64,000 nt of DNA from Penicillus capitatus (lineage: Eukaryota; Chlorophyta), in NCBI GenBank assembly GCA_965649825.1, contig OZ287707.1, positions 620,001-684,000 of the forward strand. The letters run 5' to 3'. Made by a program: the position numbers and the translations under genes. Shown here piece by piece: positions 1 through 8,095 of the stretch (position 1 is its first letter; each line of letters opens with the position of its first letter). Below the pieces are notes generated by a model. The model was not told where the DNA came from and did no database searches. It worked only from the letters and a program-made list of their open reading frames with translations.

Positions 1-300
1 GCTGTTTCCTCCTGTTCTACCTCGATGGCTGTTTCGGACGGCCCAGTCGTTACCAGGTAGGTCCTCAGAGTGGACAACCACGAGCTCAACACTTGCGTCT
101 TCGGAATTTCTTTGCGAAGCGTAGATTTCTCCGTTGTCTATGTATAATACGCTCGGCACCCATTGGAGAAGGTCCGATTGTTCTCCCTGACGGAAGCGGT
201 TCAAACGCTCCTGAAAGGTAGGTAAAGTGGAGCGTAGTGAACGATCGCACGCGAGATGTCGTGCTCAGCGTCGTCGTTGGCCAGGGTGGCAACGCCTCGG
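1..300 (-). pseudogene. Decayed copy 1 of a three-copy unknown ORF family
   Basis: Read on the reverse strand, this stretch encodes pieces that align with the ORFs at 3757-4143 and 4981-5370: a leading VATLAND, then HYAPLY, LNRFRQGE, GAERIIH and SEDASVELVVV. The pieces lie in different frames. A one-base deletion after the HYAPLY segment (around position 220) shifts the frame, and further shifts flank the GAERIIH segment, so no continuous protein can be read. The similarity runs off the left edge of the window. I do not recognise the family and assign no function. It is either a broken gene or a broken mobile-element ORF. Confidence 0.55.
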
Positions 301-404
301 AGAAAAGAAGATAAAAATTAGCGGTCAAAATCTTACAAGGTTTCTTTCCTTTTCGCTTTCACAGAACTACTGAATGCTTCAACGTCCCACCTTTGTACCG
401 GCCC

Positions 405-735
405 GACGACATGACTTCCTAGGCAGATGAGTCAGCACGTAAGCAGAGCCAGAGAAGAGCGCCCCCTTCACAGAACGGTGTCGCCGGTCGGGTCGGACGC
501 AAACCGTAAAACAGCGGAAGACTTTACACGTACTCGGAGCAAGGTTCAGAAAGGTCGAGATTGTCCATTATATACTCGCGTGGTGACAATACGTTCCTAA
601 GCATATGAGTCAACCTGTACGCAGAGCCAGGTGAAAGGGCCCTTTCACAGAAAAGAAGCCCTTCTGTTGTGACAATAAGCGTCCTTCCCACCAAATGACT
701 CACACAGAACAAGGCAGTCAGTCACATCGCCATGA
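405..735 (+). repeat. Dispersed non-coding repeat, copy a
   Basis: This segment shares ordered blocks with 5755-6025. The blocks are a cgg-rich start, an AACAGCGGAAGACTT block, a TCAGAGCAAGGT-like block, TTGTGACA, and a core of the form TGACATGAC..CCTAGGCAG.TGA.TCAGCA (405-440 here, partly repeated at 590-615). It ends in CAGTCACATCGCCAT. Inverted copies of the core lie at 2467-2497 and 4872-4904. No coding potential is conserved between copies. Confidence 0.55.
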
Positions 736-842
736 CGAATCCCACACAGATTCCAAACAGATTCCGGAATCTTCCAAGAACATTCCACTTTGTTACTAAA
801 AATAGACCCGCGGCCTTGATGCGACATCTCCAAACCCTACCC

Positions 843-849
843 TATAAAA
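843..849 (+). promoter_or_regulatory. TATA-box-like TATAAAA
   Basis: A TATAAAAG sequence lies 132 bp upstream of the ATG at 981. The spacing suits a core promoter with a roughly 100-nt leader for the ORF at 981-1880. This is motif and position only. Confidence 0.3.
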
Positions 850-980
850 GCGTTGTAGAAGTACAGTTTTCGTCTCTCTTTGTGTTAAGGTTCTTTTTGC
901 CTTTCAAAAGTTTCGCACTCATACGATTCGAATCACAAACCACCGAACAATCTACTCGACTGTAGTCTGTTTACCACTAG

Positions 981-1880
981 ATGACACACAGCGCGATTTT
1001 CCGTAACGTCCTTGGACGGAAAAAAATCAAACGCCACATACTTGACTCTTTTATGAATCGGTTGCAAAATGAACACTGGATAGCTTACAACACGTTGCTC
1101 TATGGAAAAAAAGCGCACCGACCCTTCACGGATTGCAAGTCGACAGTGCGATTTTTTTCCGTGTTTTGTCGAATATTTCAGTGGTATGATAAGGACCCTG
1201 TAGCGGAAGAGTTCATATACTATACGAACCAGCAAGGGAGGCGGGTACCTCGTACGTGGGCGGATTTTTTAGACGTGCTCTATGTCGCGGTCCAGGAAGA
1301 AGGGTTCTCACTGAATCTCGAGGAGTCGTTTGCCTACCTTGCTCATGCTGTACTCTGCGTAGCTTGCATGGACGGCGAGGGTTTGTCAATGTTTGTGTTT
1401 TCGCTTGATAGATACAACGTGGCCAATTGGTTCATACGCATCTTCTTTGCTGCGTTAGAAACCTCCCTTCCACCTTCGTTAGTAAATAATGTGCCAGATC
1501 GGGAACCGCAGCCGCGGGCGGAGACGTTGGGCGAGGGGAGCGGGGAACCGCAGCCGCGGGCGGAGACGTTGGGCGAGGGGAGCGGGGAACCGCAGCCGCG
1601 GGCGGAGACGTTGGGCGAGGGGAGCGGGGAACCGCAGCCGCGGGCGGAGACGTTGGGCGAGGGGAGCGGGGAACCGCAGCCGCGGACGGTTCGTGGGGTC
1701 AAAAGGTACCGTTTGCGTAAAACGTATGAGAGGGAGATGGCAAGACGCAGGAGGGTCGGACATCTATACGGTCTAAGGTCTACTCCGGCAAGAGATAAGA
1801 GTTTATCTACAATGGAGGAAGAAAATAAACAGGGACATGCCGAATGTTCTTCGCGTTCTCGGAAGAGGTCGAGGACATAG
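981..1880 (+). CDS. Unrecognised 299-residue ORF with 42-bp tandem repeats
   Basis: A single open frame runs from ATG to TAG with no obvious intron. Residues 1-170 are a mixed hydrophobic and aromatic sequence without a motif I recognise. Residues about 174-237 are four full and one partial copy of a 14-residue unit (EPQPRAETLGEGSG). The C-terminal 60 residues are Arg/Lys/Ser-rich. A TATA-like box lies upstream. The repeat period is a multiple of three, so other frames through it are also open and are shadows. It sits in the accessory block next to decayed ORFs, so it may be a lineage-specific or mobile-element gene. A spurious ORF cannot be excluded, but 300 codons ahead of and through a frame-preserving repeat is more than chance usually gives. 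Confidence 0.45.
   Translation: MTHSAIFRNVLGRKKIKRHILDSFMNRLQNEHWIAYNTLLYGKKAHRPFTDCKSTVRFFSVFCRIFQWYDKDPVAEEFIYYTNQQGRRVPRTWADFLDVLYVAVQEEGFSLNLEESFAYLAHAVLCVACMDGEGLSMFVFSLDRYNVANWFIRIFFAALETSLPPSLVNNVPDREPQPRAETLGEGSGEPQPRAETLGEGSGEPQPRAETLGEGSGEPQPRAETLGEGSGEPQPRTVRGVKRYRLRKTYEREMARRRRVGHLYGLRSTPARDKSLSTMEEENKQGHAECSSRSRKRSRT
1501..1690 (+). repeat. 42-bp tandem repeat, 4.5 copies
   Basis: Copies begin at 1501, 1543, 1585 and 1627, with a partial fifth from 1669. The full copies are essentially identical, which suggests recent expansion or active homogenisation. The unit is GC-rich, begins GGGAACCGCAGCCGCG, and stays in frame with the host ORF. Such arrays are usually length-variable between strains. 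Confidence 0.95.
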
Positions 1881-3756
1881 TGGAAAATCATGATGAAATG
1901 AAGCAGTGAGTCGGGTAAGGATGCGTTCGAGGTTGTTTTGAACTCGAATTCGTTGTCACGGGCCCATTGTCGAGGTGAGCGGAACTAAGGAGAAGCGGAT
2001 GGTAACGGGGACTTGCCAACTTTGAGCGATTTAGCGACCTAACTCGTTATTTGGTGGCGGATTCTTCACACTTCCACATTCCTTGGCGACGTGCGGCGCA
2101 TGACAGTCCACCACATCGCCATGTCCCAGGTCTCCGGAGTCGTCGCACCAGACTAGAGATCGATCGCTGTCGTGGTTCACCGCGTTTTCACCGTGTTTTT
2201 GTTTGTTTTTGTGTGTTTGCGTAGGCGTCGTGGATTTTTCTTTTTCGCACAGCGAACCTTTTTCTCGTGGGTGTTCTAGGACTGCTGATCTTTTTCTTCG
2301 CCCTTGCGGGATGCTGCTATTCGAAACGTCCATGTCGCCAAGATTCTCCTTGTCGATGTGACTGTCTTGTTGGACAACGGCCAGGTGGTGTCAAGGGCGC
2401 TGACTGTCTTGTCATATTAGCTCATTAGAGGCCAAAGGGCTTTTTTATGGTATAGGCAGCAGCTTTCTGACTCACCTGCCCATGAACGTCATGTCACTGC
2501 GCGCATATATAATAATAATAGACAAGTTGCATGTTCGCACACCTTTTCTGAACGCTCGTAAAGAAGTCTTCCGCTTGAATCGTTTTCGTTCGACGCGACC
2601 GGCGACAGTCCTGCAAAAAAATGTAGCTCAAAAACTGCAGTTTTGTAACCACCGGAAGTGGTAGAGCCGTAGCATAACCACCCAGGTGTAAAACCTCGTC
2701 TTGGGCCCATGACGGAGCAGACACTATTCGACGCCCCAGAACGAACACGTTACAATCAGTATCGTAAGAACGAACACAGAAAAATCAACACAGATCGATC
2801 CGACTGTTCGGCTTCCCTCCTTTATTGTTTTGCCGACAATTGAGTTTTACACCAGGCGCGCCGACCATCGGTCGCGACCGATGACGGCTTTCAAGCTAAC
2901 TTCCCCATAACGCTAGGGATGTGGTTGGTAAACATGAGCTGAAGTTCACAGATTGATAGGTGAAAAAGTTAGGAAATCCATAACCACTTTGGGTATTTAA
3001 GGCCGACATCCACTTTGTAATAACTCGTGTTCGTATCCAAGTGAATCTGATCGCGTTTGTGACATATTAACACGCGAAGAATCGACTTATATTGAAACAC
3101 ATCGTTACATCGATTCCCAATAGATAGGCAAGCGGGTTATGCTCATATATCATCCAGAGGTGCAATACGGAGCAATCGGAGGAGAACGCTAGAACTCAGA
3201 TGCTTGTAGGACGGGTAGGCGGGCACTCTGGAGTCGAAATTGAACAAGGGCGTGGAGGAAGGCGAGATCGGGAGGAAGGAGACCAGCGAGTCCAATGGCT
3301 GCCGTGGTGAGAACGGTTTTGTACAAACCAAAATTAAGACGAGAGATGTATGACGGTGGATACGGAAGATGTGTATTTTTCAGGACGCCTTGACAACTGA
3401 AGGAGCCCAGGCAACTAACTAACTGTTGCCGGTGACTGATGGGGATGCGTCGGACATTGCGCGCCGCGTGCGCGCGAACGCGTACAGGCGAAGCGGAGGA
3501 ACAAGATTGAGCAAATGCAGATGCTACCGCATGGTGCGGCCTGTCACATAAATACCCCTGGCCCACGCGGACTCCTGTCACGTCAGGAAGCGGACAGCCT
3601 GTCCGGTCTGCGGGGCCAGAACCGTTCTCGCGTACCCGTCAGTGACATTATCCAGAAGGGCCCAGAAAGGGGGGGAGGTAGGTCACAACGCAACATGAGG
3701 AATGACACCATCATAACGTCATGCATGACGCCATCAAAGAGGCCAAATAAAGGGGG
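1881..3756. other. Intergenic, repeat remnants, no supported gene
   Basis: No ORF here shows a recognisable family. An inverted copy of the dispersed repeat core lies at 2467-2497. The element GACTGTCTTGT occurs twice (around 2360 and 2405) and again near 7940. A run of TAATAATAA follows at about 2510, and a GGTATTTAAGG block lies near 2993. The short reverse ORF at 2031-2333 has no start context or conservation that I can see. Confidence 0.5.
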
Positions 3757-4143
3757 TTGTGTAGGTTTTATGTCTTTTGTAAGAAATCTTTGTTTGGGTT
3801 CACCCTGGCTGATAACGGCGCACACAATATTCGACGGGCGACTATCCATTACGCTCCGCTTTACCCCTCGTTTGAAGACCGACTTAACCGCTTCCGGCAA
3901 GGGGAATCTTCGGATCTCCGTCAACGTGGTGCAGAACAAGTCGTTGACAATGCGGAAATCTACGGCTCTCAGCAGAGCTCGGAGGACGCAAGTGTTGAGT
4001 TGGTGGTAGCTTCACCTGAAGACCTGATTTCTCCCGGGCCCCCAGACGCCATCATCGACATGAGACCCACTATCAGAACGTTCGGTGACACTAACTGCGT
4101 TATACAAGAGGAGGGGCACGCACGCAGCACAGGATTTGACTAA
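3757..4143 (+). CDS. Unknown family, copy 2 (5' incomplete)
   Basis: The frame carries the family motifs in order: FTLADN, IHYAPLY, LNRFRQGE, LRQRGAE, NAEIY and SSEDASVELVV, ending at TAA after SPGPPD and a charged tail. There is no in-frame ATG before the conserved part, so the true start must lie in an upstream exon or the copy is truncated. A CTTTTGTAAGA string about 45 nt before the conserved block looks like a splice donor and recurs at the same place upstream of copy 3 and, reversed, copy 1. Function unknown. Conservation of the reading frame across two intact copies argues that it was once coding. Confidence 0.45.
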   Translation: MCRFYVFCKKSLFGFTLADNGAHNIRRATIHYAPLYPSFEDRLNRFRQGESSDLRQRGAEQVVDNAEIYGSQQSSEDASVELVVASPEDLISPGPPDAIIDMRPTIRTFGDTNCVIQEEGHARSTGFD

Positions 4144-4408
4144 GGTACGCACGAACAACCGAAGCCGGACCAAAGTGAGGCCGGGCAAGCTAGTCGATAA
4201 TGTGGGAGACCTTTAAGAGCTTTGGACGTGACAACGGACAAATGATGAGAAAACGTAGCCAAAGATCAAACCATGCACCAAGGTACTACTGTCACGATTG
4301 TCATCATGATGAAGAGCTGAAGGATGATGGTCCAAGAAATGCCTCATCATCATAAGAGGCACTGATGGCCAACAGCTATTAATGGCCACGTCAAATCAAA
4401 CCCAACAC

Positions 4409-4415
4409 TATAAAA
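4409..4415 (+). promoter_or_regulatory. TATA-box-like TATAAAA
   Basis: A TATAAAAG match lies about 570 bp upstream of copy 3 of the ORF family. It is followed at 4440 by another CTTTTGTAAGAAA string like those before copies 2 and 3. It may mark the promoter and first exon of copy 3. Motif only. Confidence 0.22.
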
Positions 4416-4871
4416 GGAAGATTATTGTCACATTAATCATCTTTTGTAAGAAACCCTGTTGCGTCTTCCACAGCCACGTACTTATCCATATCAGTACTTA
4501 AAGGAAGAGATTCCTTGAGCTGGAAACTGCCCAATGAAAGCAAAGAAGCCTGTTATGGGCCACAAAAACGGGTAAAGCAGGTGTATTGACATTCGGAAGA
4601 AGTAAGAAGGAAAAAGTGACTGGAAGCCCAATTCGCGACCAAACAAATGGACTGTTGCATTTCCGCTTGTAAATGATTGTTAGAGAAAGTGTCACAGGGT
4701 TAGCTTCGCTGTCGTATTATCTGGACAGCTGTCCCCCTTCTGGGTCACATCAACACCTAGATACTTATGTCGCCTGGCGATGGGACTAATGTCTTGTTGT
4801 CGTGGGGTTCCACGCGGTGGGGGGACGCTGGTTGAGTCATCTGAGGCGCTTTTCTTTGGTTCTGGCGCTAG

Positions 4872-4904
4872 GATGACTCACCTGCCTAGGAAAGTCACAT
4901 CACC
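4872..4904 (-). repeat. Dispersed repeat core, inverted copy d
   Basis: This is the reverse complement of the core at 5863-5898: GATGACTCACCTGCCTAGG followed by AAAGTCACATCACC. A second inverted copy lies at 2467-2497 (CTGACTCACCTGCCC then ATGTCAC). Together with the direct copies at 405-440 and 5863-5898 this makes at least four cores in 6 kb. Confidence 0.5.
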
Positions 4905-4980
4905 AGAACCGGATAAGAGGTGGAGGACGGCTTGAGTTTTGCCTTTCTGTTGTTCCTTGTAAGACATTCGACTTTGACGT

Positions 4981-5370
4981 GTGGCCACTCTGGCAGACGA
5001 CGACGTTGAGCGAAGCATCACGCGCGCTTACGTGCCTTACGCACCTCTGTACCATACGTTCCAGGAAAGCCTTAACCGGTTTCGACAAGGAGAACGCTTA
5101 GGGCTTCTCCAACGGGGTGCTGAGCGAATTGTTCATAACGTAGGTCTCTACGACACACGAAGGAGCTCTGAAGACGGCGTTGCCGACATTCCCATATTTC
5201 TTGAGGAATTGGTGACCCCTGGTCCTGTCGAGACACATCTAGAAGGAGAGGGTGAGCAAAGCGCCCCATCAAACGACGACGTAGAAGCGCCTTCTGAAGC
5301 AAGAGAGAATCTTCCCCCGAACGGCGACAACTTATACGCGCCCTTGTATGGAACTCTGTCTCGTTTGTAA
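4981..5370 (+). CDS. Unknown family, copy 3
   Basis: This is the longest intact member: VATLADDD, YAPLY, LNRFRQGE, LLQRGAE, SSEDG, then EELVTPGP, an acidic low-complexity tail and a second YAPLYGTLSRL at the C-terminus before TAA. The first codon of the open frame is GTG, and no ATG precedes the conserved region. A possible intron (GTAAGACATTC to CTGGCAG, about 45 nt) would join an upstream exon directly to the DDD segment. No known domain is recognised. The double YAPLY, near both ends, may reflect an internal repeat. Its neighbours are repeats and two related ORFs. Confidence 0.45.
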   Translation: MATLADDDVERSITRAYVPYAPLYHTFQESLNRFRQGERLGLLQRGAERIVHNVGLYDTRRSSEDGVADIPIFLEELVTPGPVETHLEGEGEQSAPSNDDVEAPSEARENLPPNGDNLYAPLYGTLSRL

Positions 5371-5754
5371 TCCATCTCCGTGTTTGTGACATCCTACCTC
5401 GACGGAAAGAAACACACAGTTTCGTGTTTACGTTTTATGTGCGTTGCTGTGAGATTCGCTCGGAAAGTTGAAGCAGTGCGCGTTCGCGGTTTGCTGTTTT
5501 TTATAGAATAATTGCTTTTACAGCTCCTTTTTGGGAAGATCAGGAGTGCATCTGTATCTAAGTGTAGCTGTGACGGTGCGCCCGCCATCGCCTCGGGTCT
5601 TCTGGCTAAGGACGCTGCCGTCGGGACAACCGTCCCTGTGGCGACACGCCAGCGGAGGATCACTGGAAAAACGTGACGAGAGGCGTGAGAAGACACTTAC
5701 GTAATGATGTGACGTACCTTTCTCTGGGGTACTTAACGCGAGAACTGTTTGCTG
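5371..5754. other. Intergenic, nothing recognised
   Basis: Only short overlapping frames are open here, without family motifs. The stretch separates copy 3 of the ORF family from the dispersed repeat that starts near 5755. Confidence 0.5.
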
Positions 5755-6025
5755 TACTTGTCGGCGATCGGGCCGGACAAAGATTAACAGCGGAAGACTT
5801 GTTACAGACTGTTTTCAGAGCAAGGTGAAACAGGTGCGGATTGTACCTTCAAATACCCCCGTTGTGACATGACATGCCCAGGCAGGTGACTCAGCACTGC
5901 TCCAGAACCATAGAAAAAGGCCCCTTTCCGGCCCGAAACCTTCACTGACAAGACCCCGAGTGTCCCAGACCAAGGTGCCCCCCCCTCCTCCACAAGACAG
6001 TCACATCAGCACATCGCCATCTTGC
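5755..6025 (+). repeat. Dispersed non-coding repeat, copy b
   Basis: This aligns in block order with 480-735: GGGCCGGAC, AACAGCGGAAGACTT, TCAGAGCAAGGT, a GATTGTACCTT block, GTTGTGACATGACATGCCC, AGGCAGGTGACTCAGCA, a CCCTTTCC block and a closing CAGTCACATC...CATCGCCATC. Identity between blocks is high but the spacers differ, as expected for an old dispersed element. No terminal inverted repeats or target-site duplications were found by eye. Confidence 0.55.
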
Positions 6026-6199
6026 CGACAGTACTCGTCCACAGTTATGTAAATAACCATTGCTGACGAGTCCTCTTACGCGGTTCACCATCCGGTTCGG
6101 ACTCGGCCGACAGGTCGACGTTCACAGTAGCAATCAATGTTCGAGAGACAGAGACCGGGAATGACTAACAGGAAAGAGGAAATGAAATGAAATAGGCAA

Positions 6200-6937
6200 T
6201 CAGGTGTTTCCGCGCGGGGCACTGGAAAGCCGAACGAACGGGCGGATTGGAAGTACCATGTAATCCAGGGTAACAAACGGGGCTTTGTGTTCTCCAAGAA
6301 GTTGCTCGTGAAGTGTCTTCGATATGAAGACTTTCAGGTTCTTACTCGGTGTCCAATCTGGAAGGGGCTGTCGTGAGGTATCGCGTTTCCTGCGATTCAG
6401 TCGGCGCGGGGCGGCGAAGTGCGATTCTTCGAGTTCTGCTGCCGGTATCTTCCAGCGGGCTGCGTTCTGTTCTGCGATGGCTGCTTCTGGGTCGATGTCC
6501 GTGTCGACGTTACTGATGGCTACTGGAATCTTGTCTTTCGTGGGCGACAGGTACGGGTTGTTGACCGTGAAAGTTCCGATGTCGTCGAGCTCCAGGTCCC
6601 ATGTGGCACCGGCGCATTCTAGGCAGCGGTCGAGCGATCTCTCGAACTGCTTGACCAGGTCTGTTCGGATTTGCACGTAATATCTGCCGCCGTGATCAGA
6701 TCGGATGTCTTCCACATACTCTTTCAGGTTCGTGATCTTCAGCGCCCGTTCTAGGCTGATGCCGAGTGGACGGAATGAAGGACGGTCTCCCTTCAGGGTC
6801 ACTGGACAGAGCTGGAAACTGCGTTCGTCGCATCGGATCTGGGCCTTGACCGCTTGGGTTTGCTGCCGGATCGCTCGTGTCTGGGCAGATCTCTGCACTT
6901 GGGTGGGGTTCAGTGGTTGGGATGTCTCCTGGGGCAT
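6200..6937 (-). CDS. Unrecognised ORF, downstream member of an overlapping pair
   Basis: A 245-residue frame begins at an ATG that lies inside the end of the upstream ORF (6910-7587), in the -1 frame relative to it, with a 28-nt overlap. The protein is Gln/Arg-rich at the N-terminus. A globular middle follows (SLERALKITNLKEYVEDIR, YYVQIRTDLVKQFERSLDRCLECAG), then a basic NRRKRD patch, and it ends with SSAPRGNT before a stop. The paired layout recalls two-ORF mobile elements that use frameshifting or reinitiation. A short intron joining both frames is equally possible. I recognise no domain and see no reverse-transcriptase, integrase or transposase motif. Confidence 0.45.
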   Translation of the reverse strand: MPQETSQPLNPTQVQRSAQTRAIRQQTQAVKAQIRCDERSFQLCPVTLKGDRPSFRPLGISLERALKITNLKEYVEDIRSDHGGRYYVQIRTDLVKQFERSLDRCLECAGATWDLELDDIGTFTVNNPYLSPTKDKIPVAISNVDTDIDPEAAIAEQNAARWKIPAAELEESHFAAPRRLNRRKRDTSRQPLPDWTPSKNLKVFISKTLHEQLLGEHKAPFVTLDYMVLPIRPFVRLSSAPRGNT

Positions 6938-7587
6938 GGCTTTGCGGGCGCGGCGTCACGGTATGGGCGGGTCGAGGCGCTGGGCACTGGTGTGTTCTCT
7001 TCGGGTGGGGGTGTGAACGGGGCCATGATGCTATGGAACCGAAGGCAGGACTGCATTTCTTCGAGGTGACGGTTGGCTCGATTGTAAGACGCCTGGTTCT
7101 CCTTCGGGATGACGTTGGAGTAGGTCAACAGGTTGCACTGAACTCCTTCGAGGTCTTTGGCAAGGGCTGACAGGAGATCTGATTGAGTAACTTTCTCTTG
7201 GAAACGAACGATCTGCGAGAGACAGGACACCGGGGAGTTCGAGTCGTAGATGGGCCCTTCGGGAGCCAGCAGAAGCGATTCTCTGGAGCGCTCGTGTAGG
7301 CTAATGAGGCGGAGCTGTTCGGTGTCTCGACGCTCGTGGGCAGTCAGGTATGCTTTGATCTTCTCGACGAGCTGTGCGGAGTCCAGGGTGGCGGCGACTT
7401 GAGTGGAGCAGGCCTTGACAGCGGCGTTGACCAGTATGAGCTCGTCCTTGCTTATAGCCGCGAACACCTCGGAGGACCGGCGCAGGTCGCGTCGGTACCG
7501 AACTGTGTGGGTCGCTTGGGCTACCGCCGTGCGCACGGGGTTGGGGGCGGTGCCAGGGCCTTCGGACGTCGAGCCGGAAGGCTGCAT
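6910..7587 (-). CDS. Unrecognised helical ORF, upstream member of an overlapping pair
   Basis: The open frame extends further upstream, but the ATG at 7587 (MQPSGSTSEG) is a sensible start because the sequence after it looks like a soluble protein. Residues about 40-190 are Leu/Ala/Glu-rich and probably helical (RSSEVFAAISKDELILVNAA, LVEKIKAYLTAHERR). The C-terminus is Pro-rich and ends at 6910 inside the next ORF. No family is recognised. It lies between the repeat block and the topoisomerase II gene. If the pair is one gene, a -1 shift or an intron in 6910-6937 would fuse them into a product of about 460 residues. Confidence 0.42.
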   Translation of the reverse strand: MQPSGSTSEGPGTAPNPVRTAVAQATHTVRYRRDLRRSSEVFAAISKDELILVNAAVKACSTQVAATLDSAQLVEKIKAYLTAHERRDTEQLRLISLHERSRESLLLAPEGPIYDSNSPVSCLSQIVRFQEKVTQSDLLSALAKDLEGVQCNLLTYSNVIPKENQASYNRANRHLEEMQSCLRFHSIMAPFTPPPEENTPVPSASTRPYRDAAPAKPCPRRHPNH

Positions 7588-8095
7588 CGTGCGTTGTTCT
7601 CGTGTGCGGACACCGGCGTTCGGCAAGGGAAAGTGGCGGGCAGAACGTAAGTGTCGTACGGAATATCGCGGTTTGCTGTTCGTATGCAGAAACGTACAGA
7701 ACACAGTTACAATCCGGTGATCCAGCGCGTCCGTTTTTATGTTCATTATTTCTAGATTATTATTATGATCGTAGTCCATCTGTCCGAGGAAAGCTTCGCG
7801 TTCTTACAGAGCTAAAGGTAAACATGCGTTCACGTCCATGTATTCATATGCTACAGGTGACATGATACGCCATGTAAGCGCCCCTTCGGAGATAGAAGAA
7901 CCCTTGGATTCCAAGACAGTCACGATGTGACAGTCTTGTCATTCTGACACTATAACAGCGTGCACACATGTTACATAATGAGTCATCATTTTCACAAATG
8001 CCCGATCTGCTCCCATCCCTTCTTGCCCTGCTGTCACTCTCAATCATCCCCTCTTGGCCCCTTCTCTCTTCTAGGTCGCTTCCCAGGCCCGTGAA
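7588..8095. other. Intergenic spacer before the TOP2 3' end
   Basis: This contains an imperfect palindrome around CAAGACAGTCAC and GTGACAGTCTTGTC near 7915-7950, a hairpin-forming inverted repeat of about 11 bp per arm. Its GACTGTCTTGT half also occurs near 2360 and 2405. No supported gene is present. Confidence 0.45.

Noticed and set aside
1343-1891. Reverse ORFs of 94-182 codons over the 42-bp repeat
   Set aside because: The repeat period is a multiple of three, so several frames are open automatically. They mirror the plus-strand ORF.
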